Counted from the first letter of the stretch, positions 16,083-26,124 are shown. The stretch is DNA of 59,983 bases from Cupriavidus sp. (GCA_031181345.1 JAPSLC010000032.1:1-59983); one strand, 5' to 3'. Made by a program: numbers and translations. The notes: generated from the letters alone by a model not told the origin.

Positions 16083-16184
16083 GCCGCAAAACCCTTCCGG
16101 CGCGACGCCGATCCTGATGGTTTGAACGCCTGGCGCAGGCGTTGTCGGATTGGCGCACCAATGCTTTCCACGGAGAACAACACC

Positions 16185-17387
16185 ATGCTGAGCTGGGACG
16201 ACGACGTTCAAGCCAATCCGCAGGCTGCCCCGCAGCCCGCCCCTCAACCTGCGCTGCAACCGGCCGTGGCGGCCACTGCAGACCAGCAGGGCGCGCTGCC
16301 GCCCGCCGCGACGCAACCGGGCGCCGGCATCCTCGGCAACAACCCGAATGCCGCGGCCGCGCAGAGCACGCGCCGCGTCAACGCCGCCGACAAGCGCGTG
16401 ATCAACGGCGCCACCGACGTCAACCAGCTGGTGCCGTTCAAGTACAAATGGGCCTGGGAGAAGTACCTGGCCGGCTGCGCCAACCACTGGATGCCGCAGG
16501 AAATCAACATGTCGCGCGACATCGCGCTGTGGAAGGACCCGAACGGCCTGACCGAGGACGAGCGCCGCATCATCAAGCGCAACCTGGGCTTCTTCGTCAC
16601 CGCCGATTCGCTGGCCGCCAACAACATCGTGCTGGGCACCTATCGCCAGATCACCGCGCCCGAGTGCCGCCAGTACCTGCTGCGCCAGGCCTTCGAAGAG
16701 GCCATCCACACGCACGCCTACCAGTACATCGTCGAGTCGCTGGGGCTGAACGAGGCCGAGATCTTCAATGCCTATCACGAGGTGGCGTCGATCCGCGACA
16801 AGGACGAGTTCCTGATCCCGTTCATCGACACGCTGACCGATCCGTCGTTCAAGACCGGCACGCCGGAGAACGACCAGAAGCTGCTGAAGTCGCTGATCGT
16901 GTTTGCGTGCATCATGGAAGGCCTGTTCTTCTATGTCGGCTTCACGCAGATCCTGGCGATGGGCCGGCAGAACAAGATGACCGGCGCGGCCGAGCAGTAC
17001 CAGTACATCCTGCGCGACGAGTCGCTGCACTGCAATTTCGGCATCGACCTGATCAACCAGATCAAGCTGGAGAACCCGCATCTGTGGACGGCGGAGTTCA
17101 AGGCCGAGATCACCGAGCTGTTCAAGAAGGCAGTCGACCTGGAGTACCGCTACGCCGAGGACACCATGCCGCGCGGCGTGCTGGGCCTGAACGCGCCGAT
17201 GTTCAAGAGCTATCTGCGCTTCATCTGCAACCGCCGTTGCCAGCAGATCGGCCTCGATGCGCTGTTCCCGAACGAGGAGAACCCGTTCCCGTGGATGAGC
17301 GAGATGATCGACCTGAAGAAGGAGCGCAACTTCTTCGAGACGCGCGTGATCGAGTACCAAACCGGTGGCGCGCTGTCCTGGGATTGA
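16185..17387 (+). CDS. nrdB: Class Ia ribonucleoside-diphosphate reductase, beta subunit
   Basis: Small RNR subunit with the diiron-tyrosyl radical cofactor that drives NrdA. 400 residues. Metal ligands and radical Tyr are visible in [30 protein letters not shown] and [12 protein letters not shown]. The MLSWDDDV start fits Burkholderiales NrdB and has GGAG at 9 nt; an in-frame extension of 21 residues upstream looks untranslated. Residues 10-75 are an Ala/Pro/Gln-rich linker common in this order. The C-terminal tail that docks NrdA ends [11 protein letters not shown] strong terminator follows. Confidence 0.97.
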   Translation: MLSWDDDVQANPQAAPQPAPQPALQPAVAATADQQGALPPAATQPGAGILGNNPNAAAAQSTRRVNAADKRVINGATDVNQLVPFKYKWAWEKYLAGCANHWMPQEINMSRDIALWKDPNGLTEDERRIIKRNLGFFVTADSLAANNIVLGTYRQITAPECRQYLLRQAFEEAIHTHAYQYIVESLGLNEAEIFNAYHEVASIRDKDEFLIPFIDTLTDPSFKTGTPENDQKLLKSLIVFACIMEGLFFYVGFTQILAMGRQNKMTGAAEQYQYILRDESLHCNFGIDLINQIKLENPHLWTAEFKAEITELFKKAVDLEYRYAEDTMPRGVLGLNAPMFKSYLRFICNRRCQQIGLDALFPNEENPFPWMSEMIDLKKERNFFETRVIEYQTGGALSWD

Positions 17388-17451
17388 GGCGAGGTGGTGT
17401 TGGCCGGCGGCGTGACGCTGTCGGCCAGCCGCCAAAGCATCGGTAAAGAGT

Positions 17452-17483
17452 GGGGCGTTTCAGCCGAAACGTCCCATTTTTTT
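17452..17483 (+). terminator. Intrinsic terminator after nrdB
   Basis: GGGGCGTTTC-AGCC-GAAACGTCCC (10-bp stem with one G-U pair) is followed one base later by seven T. It lies about 65 bp after the nrdB stop and before the DUF445 gene. Confidence 0.9.
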
Positions 17484-17528
17484 ACGCCGCCGACTTCGGA
17501 CGGACTTCGGACGGTGCAAGGAGGCGCC

Positions 17529-18809
17529 ATGCAGCAAGGCCGGAACGCCGGCAGGGAAGCCGAACTGAAGCGCATGCAATCTGTGGCGCTGGCATGCGTC
17601 GGCGCGGCGGCAGCGGTGTTCGTCGCGACGCTGTTCCTTCCCGCCACCTTCTGGGTCCGGCTGGCCCGAGCCGGTGCCGAGGCCGCGATGGTCGGCGGCC
17701 TGGCCGACTGGTTCGCGGTCGTGGCGCTGTTCCGCCGCCCGCTGGGCCTGCCCATCCCGCATACGGCGATCATCCCGAGGAGCAAGAACCGCATCGCCGA
17801 CAATCTCGCGGTGTTCGTGCGCGACAAGTTCCTCAACGCCGAGGTGCTGACGGATCTGATCCGGCGCAGCGATCCCGCCCAGCGGCTGGCTGCCTGGTTC
17901 AGCGAGCCCGCCAATGCGCGCCGCGTCGGGCAGCACTCAGTCAATCTGATGAGCGTCCTGCTCGATCTGGTGGACGACCGGCGTATACAGGCATTCCTCA
18001 ACGATGCCGCGCGTACGGTCATCGGCCGCATCGATTTCTCGCAGGCGCTCGGTTCCGTGCTGGAGATGCTGACCCGCGGTGGCAGCCATCAGCAACTGCT
18101 CGACGCCGTGCTCCGACACGCGATCGCCCTGCTGAAAAGGCCCGAAACGCAGCAGCTGATCGCCCAGCGCGTGGTGAACTGGCTCAAGAGCGAACACAAG
18201 TGGAAGCAGATCGTGCTGCCGACCGAGTGGCTGGGCGACAAGGCCGCGGAGGCGGCGCGCACCAACGTGATCGAGTTTCTCGATGAGGTCGCCCGCATGC
18301 CGGCGCACGAGCTGCGGGCGGGCTTCGACAAGGCGCTGGAAGGGCTGATCGCGAAGCTCAAGACCGACGAGGCGTTCCTGCGCAAGGGCGAGGAGCTGAA
18401 GGACTTTGTCTTGCAGAATCCCGAGCTGGCCGACTATGCCGCCAGCGTGTGGGCCGCTCTACGCGAGTGGTTGTCGCGCGACCTCCAGGCCAGCTCGCCG
18501 CAGCTGCAGCAACAGGTCGAGCGCGTGGGGTTGTGGTTCGGCCGCAAGCTCTCGGGCGACGAGGAATTGCGTCGCTCCATCAATGACCACGCCGAGTCGT
18601 TCGCCGCGACGGCCGCCCCCCGGTTCGCCGATTTCCTGACGTCGCATATCAGCGATACGGTGCGCAATTGGGACGCGACGGACATGTCCCGGCAGATCGA
18701 ACTGAGCATCGGCCCCGACCTGCAATACATCCGGATCAGCGGCACGGCGGTGGGTTGCTGCATCGGGATCCTGCTCTTTCTGGTATCGCACCTGGGCGAA
18801 GTCCTTTGA
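17529..18809 (+). CDS. DUF445 family membrane-associated protein (YjiN-like)
   Basis: 426 residues. An N-terminal membrane segment (SVALACVGAAAAVFVATLFL) is followed by GAEAAMVGGLADWFAVVALFRRPLGLPIPHTAIIPRSK, the hallmark of DUF445, then a long helical region and a C-terminal membrane segment (GTAVGCCIGILLFLVSHLGEVL). The ATG with GGAG at 6 nt is the start; upstream in-frame codons run through the nrdB terminator. Function unknown; membrane organisation roles have been suggested for homologues. Confidence 0.85.
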   Translation: MQQGRNAGREAELKRMQSVALACVGAAAAVFVATLFLPATFWVRLARAGAEAAMVGGLADWFAVVALFRRPLGLPIPHTAIIPRSKNRIADNLAVFVRDKFLNAEVLTDLIRRSDPAQRLAAWFSEPANARRVGQHSVNLMSVLLDLVDDRRIQAFLNDAARTVIGRIDFSQALGSVLEMLTRGGSHQQLLDAVLRHAIALLKRPETQQLIAQRVVNWLKSEHKWKQIVLPTEWLGDKAAEAARTNVIEFLDEVARMPAHELRAGFDKALEGLIAKLKTDEAFLRKGEELKDFVLQNPELADYAASVWAALREWLSRDLQASSPQLQQQVERVGLWFGRKLSGDEELRRSINDHAESFAATAAPRFADFLTSHISDTVRNWDATDMSRQIELSIGPDLQYIRISGTAVGCCIGILLFLVSHLGEVL

Positions 18810-19085
18810 GCGTCTGCACGCGCTGTTGGGCTTCTTTCCCTTGCGCTCGTGTTTACCCTGAGGCCCTGGCCAATCCGCGCGGGTTTTTTGCTGGGGGTGG
18901 ACCATCGTCGTGAGGCCTGGGTCACCAACCCCGCAAGGAGCGGACCAAAATCGATAGTCTGCTGCCCTAACGGCATGGTCGGCCGTCTCTGCCGCGTGAA
19001 CAATGGCTGCCATTCGATTCGCCCCTTCGAATCGATTCTTCGACCAATCGACCCAGCAGCCTGATTCCACAACGGGAGAGCCGAC

Positions 19086-19862
19086 ATGACCATTCCCAGT
19101 ATCCACCGCGGCGTTGCCGTGCCCCCCGCGTCGGAGCAGACCGGCGCGATCCCCACCGCGTCCGCGACGCCGGTCAATGCCGGCATCCAGTTCGTGATGC
19201 ATGACGCCAGGCAGACCGAGCCGCCGGCCCACGATGCGCTGCCACGGCAGCGCAGCTGGCAGGCCTTCCTGGACCTGGCCCGACGGCTGGTCGGGCTGCG
19301 CGCAGACGACGCCTCGCGTGCCCCGGCGGCGACCGCCGCGCAGCGCAGCGCCTTGCTGCGTCGCCTGAGCCTGGATCCGCGGGACGAGGCGCCGCTGACC
19401 GCGCTGGCCTTCGATTTCAGCAATGCGGATCTGGCGGGTGCCGATCCGCCGGTCGCCGGCGTATCGCACCTGCGTTTCAACGGCGCCAATCTGAAGCAGG
19501 CGACGCTGCGCGATATCAGCCTGGCGTGGACCGATTTCAGCGGTGCCGAGCTCGATGGGGCGCGCATCACGATCGCCGCCGAGACGCTGGCGCGGGTCGC
19601 GCGGCCCAGTGTGCTGGCGCTGACGCTGCAATCGATCGCGACCATCGACACGCGCCATGCGGGGCTGCGGCGCGCGCTGATGGAGCAGCTGCTGGGCGCC
19701 CTGCAGCAGGCCGCGGCGCTGGCGCGCAGGGACCGCGCCACGCTGCCCGCCGAATTGCGGGCGCTGGTCTCGGTGCACCCGCTGTTTGCCGGCATGCCGG
19801 GCGTGGAGGCGGTGCTGGAGCGATGCGCGCCAGCGCGTGCCGAGCGGCATCCGGCCCGCTGA
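19086..19862 (+). CDS. Orphan pentapeptide-repeat protein
   Basis: 258 residues. Residues 1-60 are Pro/Ala/Thr-rich and probably disordered. Residues about 105-165 hold A(D/N)LxX-type repeats: LAFDFSNADLAGAD, HLRFNGANLKQATL, WTDFSGAELDGARI, which form a short right-handed quadrilateral helix in this superfamily. The rest is helical and unrecognised. No signal peptide or membrane segment. GGGAG stands 7 nt before the ATG. No functional partner is adjacent. A secreted effector or DNA-mimic role is possible for such folds but nothing here shows it. Confidence 0.7.
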   Translation: MTIPSIHRGVAVPPASEQTGAIPTASATPVNAGIQFVMHDARQTEPPAHDALPRQRSWQAFLDLARRLVGLRADDASRAPAATAAQRSALLRRLSLDPRDEAPLTALAFDFSNADLAGADPPVAGVSHLRFNGANLKQATLRDISLAWTDFSGAELDGARITIAAETLARVARPSVLALTLQSIATIDTRHAGLRRALMEQLLGALQQAAALARRDRATLPAELRALVSVHPLFAGMPGVEAVLERCAPARAERHPAR

Positions 19863-19908
19863 GACGCTGAGCGCCCAGTCCAGGCCGGCGGCATCGACGC
19901 GGGCCCGC

Positions 19909-19953
19909 ATCGACCCCCATCGACGCCCATCGACCGTACCGACCCGTATCGAT
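19909..19953. repeat. Roughly 10-bp tandem repeat around CATCGACCCC
   Basis: Five degenerate units with ATCGA/ACCGA starts at 19909, 19919, 19929, 19938 and 19948, so phased with the DNA helix; a further CATCGAC lies at 19892. The array occupies the gap between the convergent pentapeptide and rdgC genes. Similar ATCGA-rich arrays occur near 31.67 and 52.09 kb. Confidence 0.6.
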
Positions 19954-19970
19954 TCCCGCCGAGGCCGCCC

Positions 19971-20870
19971 TCAGCCCTGCCGTTCGCCGCCGAGCGCCTC
20001 GGTCAGATCGCCCAGCATGGCCGACAGCTCGCCGGCCATCAGCGCGAAGTCCGCGTCGAAGCGCTCGTCCTCGTCGCTCATGGTGCCGTCGATCTGCTCC
20101 TTGACCACGTCGAGGGGCGCCACGCGCTTGATCGCCAGCGCGTCGGTCAGCACGAAGGAGACGCGGTCGTTCCAGGTCATCGCCAGGCGCGTGCAGCGCT
20201 TGCCCGCGGCGATATGGCGGCGCAGCTCTTCGGCGTCGAGCGGATGGCGGACATAGCGGACGGTGGCCTTGCTCTCGGCGCTGGCCTGCAGTTCGATCTC
20301 CTGATCGACGGTAAAGCCGGCGGGCGCCGCATCGTCGGCCAGCCAGCTCGTCATCGCCGCCACCGGCGACTGGTTGACCTGCAGCGAGGTCAGCGGCAGC
20401 GGGTCCAGCGCCTTGAACAGCAGCGTGCGGACCTCGTCCGCCTTGATCGCCGAGGCCGCGTCGATCGCCAGCCAGCCGCGCTCCGGATCGATCCAGACGC
20501 GGGTATCGCGCCGGATGCTGAAGGCGCGCGGCAGCAGCTCCTCGGTGATCTGTTCCTTGAGCTCGCGCAGCTGCTTGCGGCCCGGCTTGTAGCCTTGCTG
20601 CTCCTCGAGCTCGGCCGCGCGCGCCTTGGTCACCTGATTGACCACGGTGGCCGGCAGCAGCTTCTTCTCGGCGCGCATGGTCAGCAGCATCTGCTTGCCC
20701 ACGCGGTGCACCAGCGCGCCGTTATCGCGCGTCGGCGCCCATCCCTGGGTCTGCATTTCGAGGCTGGTACCCGGATAGAAGGCGTGCGAGGCGAGGCAGG
20801 CCTCGACCTCGTCGGCGTCCTTGTTCCAGGGTGCGGAGAAGCGGTGTAGCTGAAGATTCTTGAACCACAT
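19971..20870 (-). CDS. rdgC: Recombination-associated protein RdgC
   Basis: 299 residues, close to the 303 of E. coli. It begins [11 protein letters not shown], the family start, and carries [37 protein letters not shown], the conserved helical block. RdgC forms a ring-shaped dimer that binds double-stranded DNA without sequence preference and restrains RecA. Monocistronic: convergent with the pentapeptide gene and separated from the SYLF gene by a terminator. Confidence 0.95.
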   Translation of the reverse strand: MWFKNLQLHRFSAPWNKDADEVEACLASHAFYPGTSLEMQTQGWAPTRDNGALVHRVGKQMLLTMRAEKKLLPATVVNQVTKARAAELEEQQGYKPGRKQLRELKEQITEELLPRAFSIRRDTRVWIDPERGWLAIDAASAIKADEVRTLLFKALDPLPLTSLQVNQSPVAAMTSWLADDAAPAGFTVDQEIELQASAESKATVRYVRHPLDAEELRRHIAAGKRCTRLAMTWNDRVSFVLTDALAIKRVAPLDVVKEQIDGTMSDEDERFDADFALMAGELSAMLGDLTEALGGERQG

Positions 20871-20996
20871 GAGAATTCGGTACCTTGGCCGGTTGGCGAA
20901 AGGGACGAATTCTAGCGGCTTGGCGTTGCCGATGTCGCGTACGTTGGCGCAGCGACGGCAGGGACGGCGGCAAAACGGGGAGGTACGACAAACACG

Positions 20997-21030
20997 AAAA
21001 AGCGCCGCGGCCCCCTGCCAAGAGCCGCGG
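20997..21030 (-). terminator. Terminator after the SYLF lipoprotein gene
   Basis: On the minus strand, CCGCGGC / GCCGCGG forms a stem followed by GCGC and five T, about 40 bp after the stop. Confidence 0.7.
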
Positions 21031-21069
21031 ACGCGAGGTGCTGCGAGGCAGCACCAGCAGACAAGCGCC

Positions 21070-21666
21070 TTACAGGTCCAGCCTGGTGATCTTGGTGCCT
21101 TCCAGGCTCAGGCCCGCCATCAGGCCCGCATTGGTCAGCGCGAAGCCCACCACCGGCTGCTGCACGGTATTGGTATCGAGCGCGCCGTTGGCGCCAACCT
21201 TGGCGACCGCCACGGTGGCGTCGACCCCGGCGGTCCAGCCCTCGCTGGCGAGGAATTTGTCCAGCGCCTGCTGGTTCATGAACATGAAGATCAGCGCCTT
21301 CGATTGCGCGCCGATCTGCCAGCCCAACGAGCCGGAGATGGTGCGGTAGTAGCCGCGGGTGGTATTGCCCACGCGCAGCGCACCGTCGCCATATTCGCCG
21401 CCGACGAAGAAGCCGGCCGACAGCGTGCGCGGAAACACCAGGATGCCACGGGCGCGCGAGGCGAGATCGCGCGAGCCGTTGACCGAGCTGTACAGCCGGT
21501 CCAGCGTGTTTTGAACGCCGGAATCGATTTCACGGCGGCGTGTCGTCTTCTCGGCCGGGGAAGAGGCCGAATCGCGCGTGGTGGTGCACGCGCCCAACAG
21601 CAGGCCGCTGCCGGCCACCGCCAAACCGAGACCCGCACTGGCGTTCAGGAATGCCCTACGTTCCAT
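21070..21666 (-). CDS. SYLF-domain (Ysc84-like) lipoprotein
   Basis: 198 residues. The N-terminus [17 protein letters not shown] has a twin-arginine-like pair and leads to a lipobox LLLGAC, so the mature protein is probably a lipid-anchored periplasmic or outer-membrane protein. The SYLF domain follows: [31 protein letters not shown], then [30 protein letters not shown] domains bind phosphoinositide lipids in eukaryotes; the bacterial role is unclear. The start has GGAG at 6 nt. Divergent from a small lipoprotein gene. Confidence 0.87.
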   Translation of the reverse strand: MERRAFLNASAGLGLAVAGSGLLLGACTTTRDSASSPAEKTTRRREIDSGVQNTLDRLYSSVNGSRDLASRARGILVFPRTLSAGFFVGGEYGDGALRVGNTTRGYYRTISGSLGWQIGAQSKALIFMFMNQQALDKFLASEGWTAGVDATVAVAKVGANGALDTNTVQQPVVGFALTNAGLMAGLSLEGTKITRLDL

Positions 21667-21806
21667 GTTGTTCTCCTTTGTTCCTGTCAATCACTGCGAT
21701 GCCAACCAGGATGGCGCGCCAAGCCCGCAGGTCGTTGGACCAGGCAAATGCACGCCATCACGCTGCCCTCCGTTTGTGCAATATACAAAGCGCACGCCGC
21801 AACTGC

Positions 21807-21847
21807 TGTAGGACGACAGACTCAGGCGGTGTGGCTTCTGTCCTACA
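21807..21847. promoter_or_regulatory. Inverted repeat TGTAGGAC / GTCCTACA in a divergent promoter region
   Basis: Two perfect 8-bp complementary arms 25 bp apart stand between the divergent SYLF and small lipoprotein genes. A dyad of this sort may bind a dimeric regulator at both arms or form a DNA loop. No regulator is identified. Confidence 0.4.
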
Positions 21848-21924
21848 AAGCACTTTCTGCGGCACCATTGCAACGCGATGTAACCGCCGGTTACCTTGTG
21901 CCGGGGCTGGCGCTACCATGCGGC

Positions 21925-22359
21925 ATGCCCAAAGTTCTTGCCCTGATCCCCGCCATCCTGCTGGTCGGCGCCTGCGCCTCGCATTCCCCTGCGGACCAGC
22001 AGGCCGCCAATGCCACCGTCGCCGCCGCCGAGACGCAAGCCGCCGTCGGGCCGACCCCGGAATGGCAGAAGAAGCGCCAGCAATACACCGACTGCGCGCG
22101 CGAGAAGGCCGAAACCCGCTCGGCCAAGCCCGGCACGACCCAGGCCGTGGTCAACGATGCGCTGCGCGATTGCCGCGGCGAGCTCGATGCCGTGCGCACG
22201 TCGTTCCGCGAGTATCTGGATGGCCAGATGTCGTCGGCCCACGGCAAGCGTTCGGCGCGCCAGGCGGCCGATCGGGTGGGCCGCGATACCGAGGACAAGG
22301 TGCGCGCCTATCTGCTGCGCCACGTCGAATACCACCGCGCCATCGCGGCGCGCCAGTAA
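21925..22359 (+). CDS. Small lipoprotein of unknown function
   Basis: 144 residues starting MPKVLALIPAILLVGACAS, a signal peptide with lipobox VGAC. The mature part is polar and helical with two Cys (YTDCAREK and ALRDCRGEL), about 38 residues apart, that could form a disulphide. No family is recognised. The ATG is the first in frame that yields a signal peptide. The next gene converges on it about 60 bp away. Confidence 0.75.
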   Translation: MPKVLALIPAILLVGACASHSPADQQAANATVAAAETQAAVGPTPEWQKKRQQYTDCAREKAETRSAKPGTTQAVVNDALRDCRGELDAVRTSFREYLDGQMSSAHGKRSARQAADRVGRDTEDKVRAYLLRHVEYHRAIAARQ

Positions 22360-22422
22360 GGCGTCAACAAGCCGGCGTCCGCGGCCGGCCGATGGCCGCC
22401 CGACACGCCCACCCGACCTGAC

Positions 22423-25400
22423 TCAATGCGGCGCGCCACTGCGCGCCGTTTTCACGTCCGCCTGCCGGATCGGAATTCCCCTCAGTTGACCCGCGCCATT
22501 GGCGCCATGCGTGCTGTCCGGGCGCGGGTAGCGCTGCGCGTCGAAGCGGTGCAGCAGTTCGCCAGCACGCGCGGCGGCGACCGCGTGCGCGGCCAGCTTG
22601 ATATGGCCGAAGCCGCGTACCTTGGCTGGCAATCGCGCGATCTCGACCGCGATCGGCAGCCGCGCCTGCGTCAGCGCCGGCAACAACGCGCGGATGCGCG
22701 CTTCGTAGTCGACGATGGCCTGCCGCTCCAGCGTTCGCTCGGCGGTGCTGCCGAATGGGTCGAAGCGCGTGCCGCGCAGCCGCTTGCCCTTGGCGAGCCA
22801 TCCCATCACCGGCCATAGCCAGGCGCCAAAGGCCACCTTGCGCGGCGGCTCGCCATGCTTGCCGGGGCGTGACAGCAGCGGCGGCGCCAGATGAAAGCGC
22901 AGCCGCAGCGGGCCGTCGAAGCGCTCGCGCAGCGCCTCGCGGAAGGCCGGATCGCTGTGCAGCCGCGCGACCTCGTATTCGTCCTTGTACGCCATCAGCC
23001 GCGCAAACTGCTCGGCGACCGCACGGGTCAGCTCGCGCGCGCGCCCGGCCTCGCCAAGGGCGTTCTCCGCGGCCTGTACGGCCTCGACCAGCGCAATATA
23101 GCGCGCCGCATAGGCGGCGTCCTGGTAGGCGGTCAGCAGGGCCTTGCGCTCGGCGATCAGCTGCGGCAGCGGCGTGGCCGACGTTGCAGCGGGCTCGGGC
23201 GCGACCAGGGCCAGGCCGTCGGGTTTGCCGTCGCCCGCGCCCAGCTGCGTCAGTGCGAGCGGATCGCCGGCCGCCAGGCGCCCGAGCGCCAGCGCCTCCA
23301 GATTGGCGTCCACCGCCACGCCGTTCAGTTCGATCGCGCGCGTCAGCGCTTCCAGCGAGACCGGCACCAGGCCCTTCTGCCAGGCAAAGCCGAGCACCAC
23401 GATATTGGCGGCCACGGTATCGCCGAGGAGGGCGGTGGCCAGCGCCTGCGCGTCCAGCGTGTCGATGCCGCCCGAGCCCGTCGCGTGGCGCAGCTTGGCC
23501 AGCAGCGCGTCGGCATGCAGGTCGGCATCGGGATTGCGCTGGAATTCGGCGACCGGGGTCGGATGGGTATTGGCGACGATCTGCGTGCGCCGCGGCGCGA
23601 CCGTCTGCAGCACGTCCGGCGAGGCGCCCACCGCCAGGTCGCAGGCCAGCACCGCATCGGCCTGCTGCGCGTCGATGCGGGCCTGGTTCAGCCATTGCCG
23701 GCCCTGCGCCAGCCGCACGAAGGACAGCACCGCGCCGCCTTTCTGCGCAAAGCCCATGAAGTCGAGCACGCTGGCCACGCGCCGCTCCAGATGCGCGGCC
23801 ATCGCGATCAGCGCGCCGACCGTCACCACGCCGGTGCCGCCGACCCCGACCACCAGGATGTCGAAGGGCCCGGGGCCGAGCCGGGGCGCAGGTTCGCGCA
23901 GTGCGGCGGCCCGCTCGCGCAGCGCCGTCGCGCCGCGCTCGTGCCCGACCGGGTGGCGCAGCGTCGCGCCCTCGACCGTGACGAAGCTCGGGCAGAAGCC
24001 CTTGATGCACGACTCGTCGTGATTGCAGCTCGCCTGGTCGATCTGGCGCTTGCGGCCCAGCGCGGTATCGACCGGCTGCACGGCCAGGCAGTTGGACTGC
24101 ACGCTGCAGTCGCCGCAACCCTCGCACACCGCCTCGTTGATGAACACCCGCCGCGCCGGTGTCGGCGCACGGCCGCTCTTGCGGCGGCGGCGCAGTTCGG
24201 CGGCGCAGGTCTGCTCGTACAGCAGCACGGTCACGCCTGGCACCTCGCGCAGTTCACGCTGCACCGCATCGAGCGCCTCGCGCGGATGGAAGGTTGTGCC
24301 CGCCGGGAAGCAGACGCGGCGGCCGCGATGCACGTCGATGCGATCGCTGACGACCGCGACGCGCGCGACCCCTTCGGCGCTGACTTGACGTGCAATGGCC
24401 TCGACGTCGAGCGGGCCATCGACCGGCTGTCCGCCGGTCATCGCCACCGCGTCGTTGCACAGGATCTTGTAGGTCACGTTGGTGCGCGCGGCCACCGCCT
24501 GGCGGATCGCCAGATAGCCCGAGTGATAGTAGGTGCCGTCGCCCAGGTTCTGGAACACATGCGGCGTCGCGGTGAAGCGGCTGTGCGCGACCCAGTCGAC
24601 CCCTTCGCCGCCCATCTGGATCAGCCCCGAGGTATCGCGGTCCATCCAGCTCGCCATGAAGTGGCAGCCAATGCCGGCCTGCGCGCGGGAGCCTTCCGGT
24701 ACGCGGGTCGAGGTGTTGTGCGGGCAGCCGGGGCAGAAGTAGGGCTGGCGGCGGATGCCATCGGCCGCATTGGACAGCAGCGCGTGCTCGCTGAACTGCG
24801 GCACCAGTTCGCGCCGGTCCAGCCCGCGGCTCAAACGCGCGAGCCAGTCGGCCACCGGCTGCATCAACCGCGACGGGCGCATCTCCTCGCGCTCGGGCAG
24901 CAGCGGCCGGCCATCGACGTCGAGCTTGCCGGCGATCGCGGGGCGCACGCCGTCCGGCGCGTTATAGAAGAGCGCCTGCAGTTGCCGCTCCACCAGCGGG
25001 CCCTTTTCCTCGACCACCAGGATCTCTTCCAGGCCGCGCGCGAAGGCCAGCAGCCGGGCCGGCTCGACCGGATAGGCCAGCCCGAGCTTGTAGACGCGGA
25101 TGCCGGCCTGGGCCAGCGCCTGCGTCGAGATGCCCAGGCGCCGGAACACTTCCATCAGGTCGTGATGGGCCTTGCCGCAGGTCACGATGCCGGCGCGGGC
25201 CTCGTCGGCATCGACCACCACGCGGTCGATGCTGTTGACGCGGGCGAAGGCGCGCACCGCGTCGAGCTTGGCGCCCAGCCGCTGCTCGATGCGTGGCGAC
25301 GGCAGGTCGGGCCAGCGATAGTGCAGGCCGTCGGGCGGCGGCATGTGTCCGGTGGCCTTGCGTATCCCGTCCGCATCCTGCCAGCGGGCGACGCGCGCAT

Positions 25401-26124
25401 GGATCGGGTCGAGGTCCACCGTCATCGCGCTCTCGATCGTCTCCGACAGCGCGGTGAAGCCGACCCAGTTGCCCGAGTAGCGCGACAGCGCCCAGCCGTA
25501 GAGGCCGAACTCCAGATACTCGGCGACATCGGCCGGGGCGAGCACCGGCATCGACCAGGCCTGCATCGCGAAATCGCTCTGGTGCGACATCGACGACGAC
25601 ACGCAGCCATGGTCGTCGCCGGCGACGACCAGCACGCCGCCGTGCGGCGAGCTGCCATAGGCGTTGCCATGCTTGAGCGCGTCGCCGGCGCGATCGACAC
25701 CGGGGCCCTTGCCGTACCAGAGGCTGAACACCGCGTCGACGGTCCGTTGCGGATCGCCTTCGACCTGCTGCGTGCCGAGCACCGCGGTGGCGGCGAGTTC
25801 TTCGTTGATCGCCGGCAGGAAGCGCACGCCGGCCGCATCGAGCAGCGGCGCGGCCTTCCACATCGCCTGGTCCACCATGCCGAGCGGGGAGCCGCGATAG
25901 CCGCTGACGAAGCCGGCGGTGCCCAGGCCCGCCGCATGGTCGCGCCGCGCTTGCTCCAGTACCAGGCGGACCAGCGCCTGCGTGCCGCTCAGGAAGACCT
26001 GGCCCGAGGGCGCGGTCAGGTTGTCCGACAGTCGATAGTCGGTGCGCAGCGTGCCGGCTTCCGTCGCAGCTTCCGTCGCCACTTCCGTCGCAGCGCTTTT
26101 CGCAGCATGCGTCGCAGCATCCAT
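22423..26124 (-). CDS. Fused indolepyruvate ferredoxin oxidoreductase family protein
   Basis: 1233-residue thiamine-diphosphate enzyme fusing the IorA-like and IorB-like parts. It oxidatively decarboxylates aryl- or branched 2-oxo acids to acyl-CoA, passing electrons to ferredoxin, in aromatic/branched amino-acid breakdown. The pyrimidine-type domain comes first (SGTQALVRLVLEQARR, GYRGSPLGMVD). The ThDP site is in LGDGTYYHSGYLAIRQA with ILCNDAVAMTGG. A 4Fe-4S site appears as CEGCGDCSVQSNC around residue 670, then a gamma-type domain (LVVGVGGTGVVTVGALIAMAAH). GGAGGAGG stands 7 nt before the ATG. Residues 1-25 are an Ala/Thr-rich extension. Transcribed divergently from an Lrp regulator. Confidence 0.92.
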   Translation of the reverse strand: MDAATHAAKSAATEVATEAATEAGTLRTDYRLSDNLTAPSGQVFLSGTQALVRLVLEQARRDHAAGLGTAGFVSGYRGSPLGMVDQAMWKAAPLLDAAGVRFLPAINEELAATAVLGTQQVEGDPQRTVDAVFSLWYGKGPGVDRAGDALKHGNAYGSSPHGGVLVVAGDDHGCVSSSMSHQSDFAMQAWSMPVLAPADVAEYLEFGLYGWALSRYSGNWVGFTALSETIESAMTVDLDPIHARVARWQDADGIRKATGHMPPPDGLHYRWPDLPSPRIEQRLGAKLDAVRAFARVNSIDRVVVDADEARAGIVTCGKAHHDLMEVFRRLGISTQALAQAGIRVYKLGLAYPVEPARLLAFARGLEEILVVEEKGPLVERQLQALFYNAPDGVRPAIAGKLDVDGRPLLPEREEMRPSRLMQPVADWLARLSRGLDRRELVPQFSEHALLSNAADGIRRQPYFCPGCPHNTSTRVPEGSRAQAGIGCHFMASWMDRDTSGLIQMGGEGVDWVAHSRFTATPHVFQNLGDGTYYHSGYLAIRQAVAARTNVTYKILCNDAVAMTGGQPVDGPLDVEAIARQVSAEGVARVAVVSDRIDVHRGRRVCFPAGTTFHPREALDAVQRELREVPGVTVLLYEQTCAAELRRRRKSGRAPTPARRVFINEAVCEGCGDCSVQSNCLAVQPVDTALGRKRQIDQASCNHDESCIKGFCPSFVTVEGATLRHPVGHERGATALRERAAALREPAPRLGPGPFDILVVGVGGTGVVTVGALIAMAAHLERRVASVLDFMGFAQKGGAVLSFVRLAQGRQWLNQARIDAQQADAVLACDLAVGASPDVLQTVAPRRTQIVANTHPTPVAEFQRNPDADLHADALLAKLRHATGSGGIDTLDAQALATALLGDTVAANIVVLGFAWQKGLVPVSLEALTRAIELNGVAVDANLEALALGRLAAGDPLALTQLGAGDGKPDGLALVAPEPAATSATPLPQLIAERKALLTAYQDAAYAARYIALVEAVQAAENALGEAGRARELTRAVAEQFARLMAYKDEYEVARLHSDPAFREALRERFDGPLRLRFHLAPPLLSRPGKHGEPPRKVAFGAWLWPVMGWLAKGKRLRGTRFDPFGSTAERTLERQAIVDYEARIRALLPALTQARLPIAVEIARLPAKVRGFGHIKLAAHAVAAARAGELLHRFDAQRYPRPDSTHGANGAGQLRGIPIRQADVKTARSGAPH

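Larger units (their letters stand above)
15520..16184. other. 665-bp intergenic region between the precursor gene and nrdB (divergent)
   Basis: Drives the island leftwards and nrdB rightwards. No clear sigma70 promoter was found for the precursor; AT-rich stretches on the minus strand near 15565-15575 and 15625-15640 are the best places. The middle holds two inverted repeats. The nrdB side holds NrdR-like boxes, a UUCG hairpin and a small leader reading frame. The remaining sequence shows nothing recognisable. Confidence 0.6.

Noticed and set aside
16000..16090. Cobalamin riboswitch in the nrdB leader
   Set aside because: GGGGAACCGG and GAAGTCGGCCCGGGCC vaguely recall conserved blocks, but the B12 box lacks its central AGA and the paired helices could not be drawn.
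19026..19036. tRNA T-loop-like TTCGAATC sequences
   Set aside because: Isolated matches (also at 53998 inside pyrF) with no cloverleaf around them.
19012..19042. hrpII-type box (TTCG-N16-TTCG) before the pentapeptide gene, hinting at a type III effector
   Set aside because: Several TTCG words exist, but none are 20 bp apart start to start.
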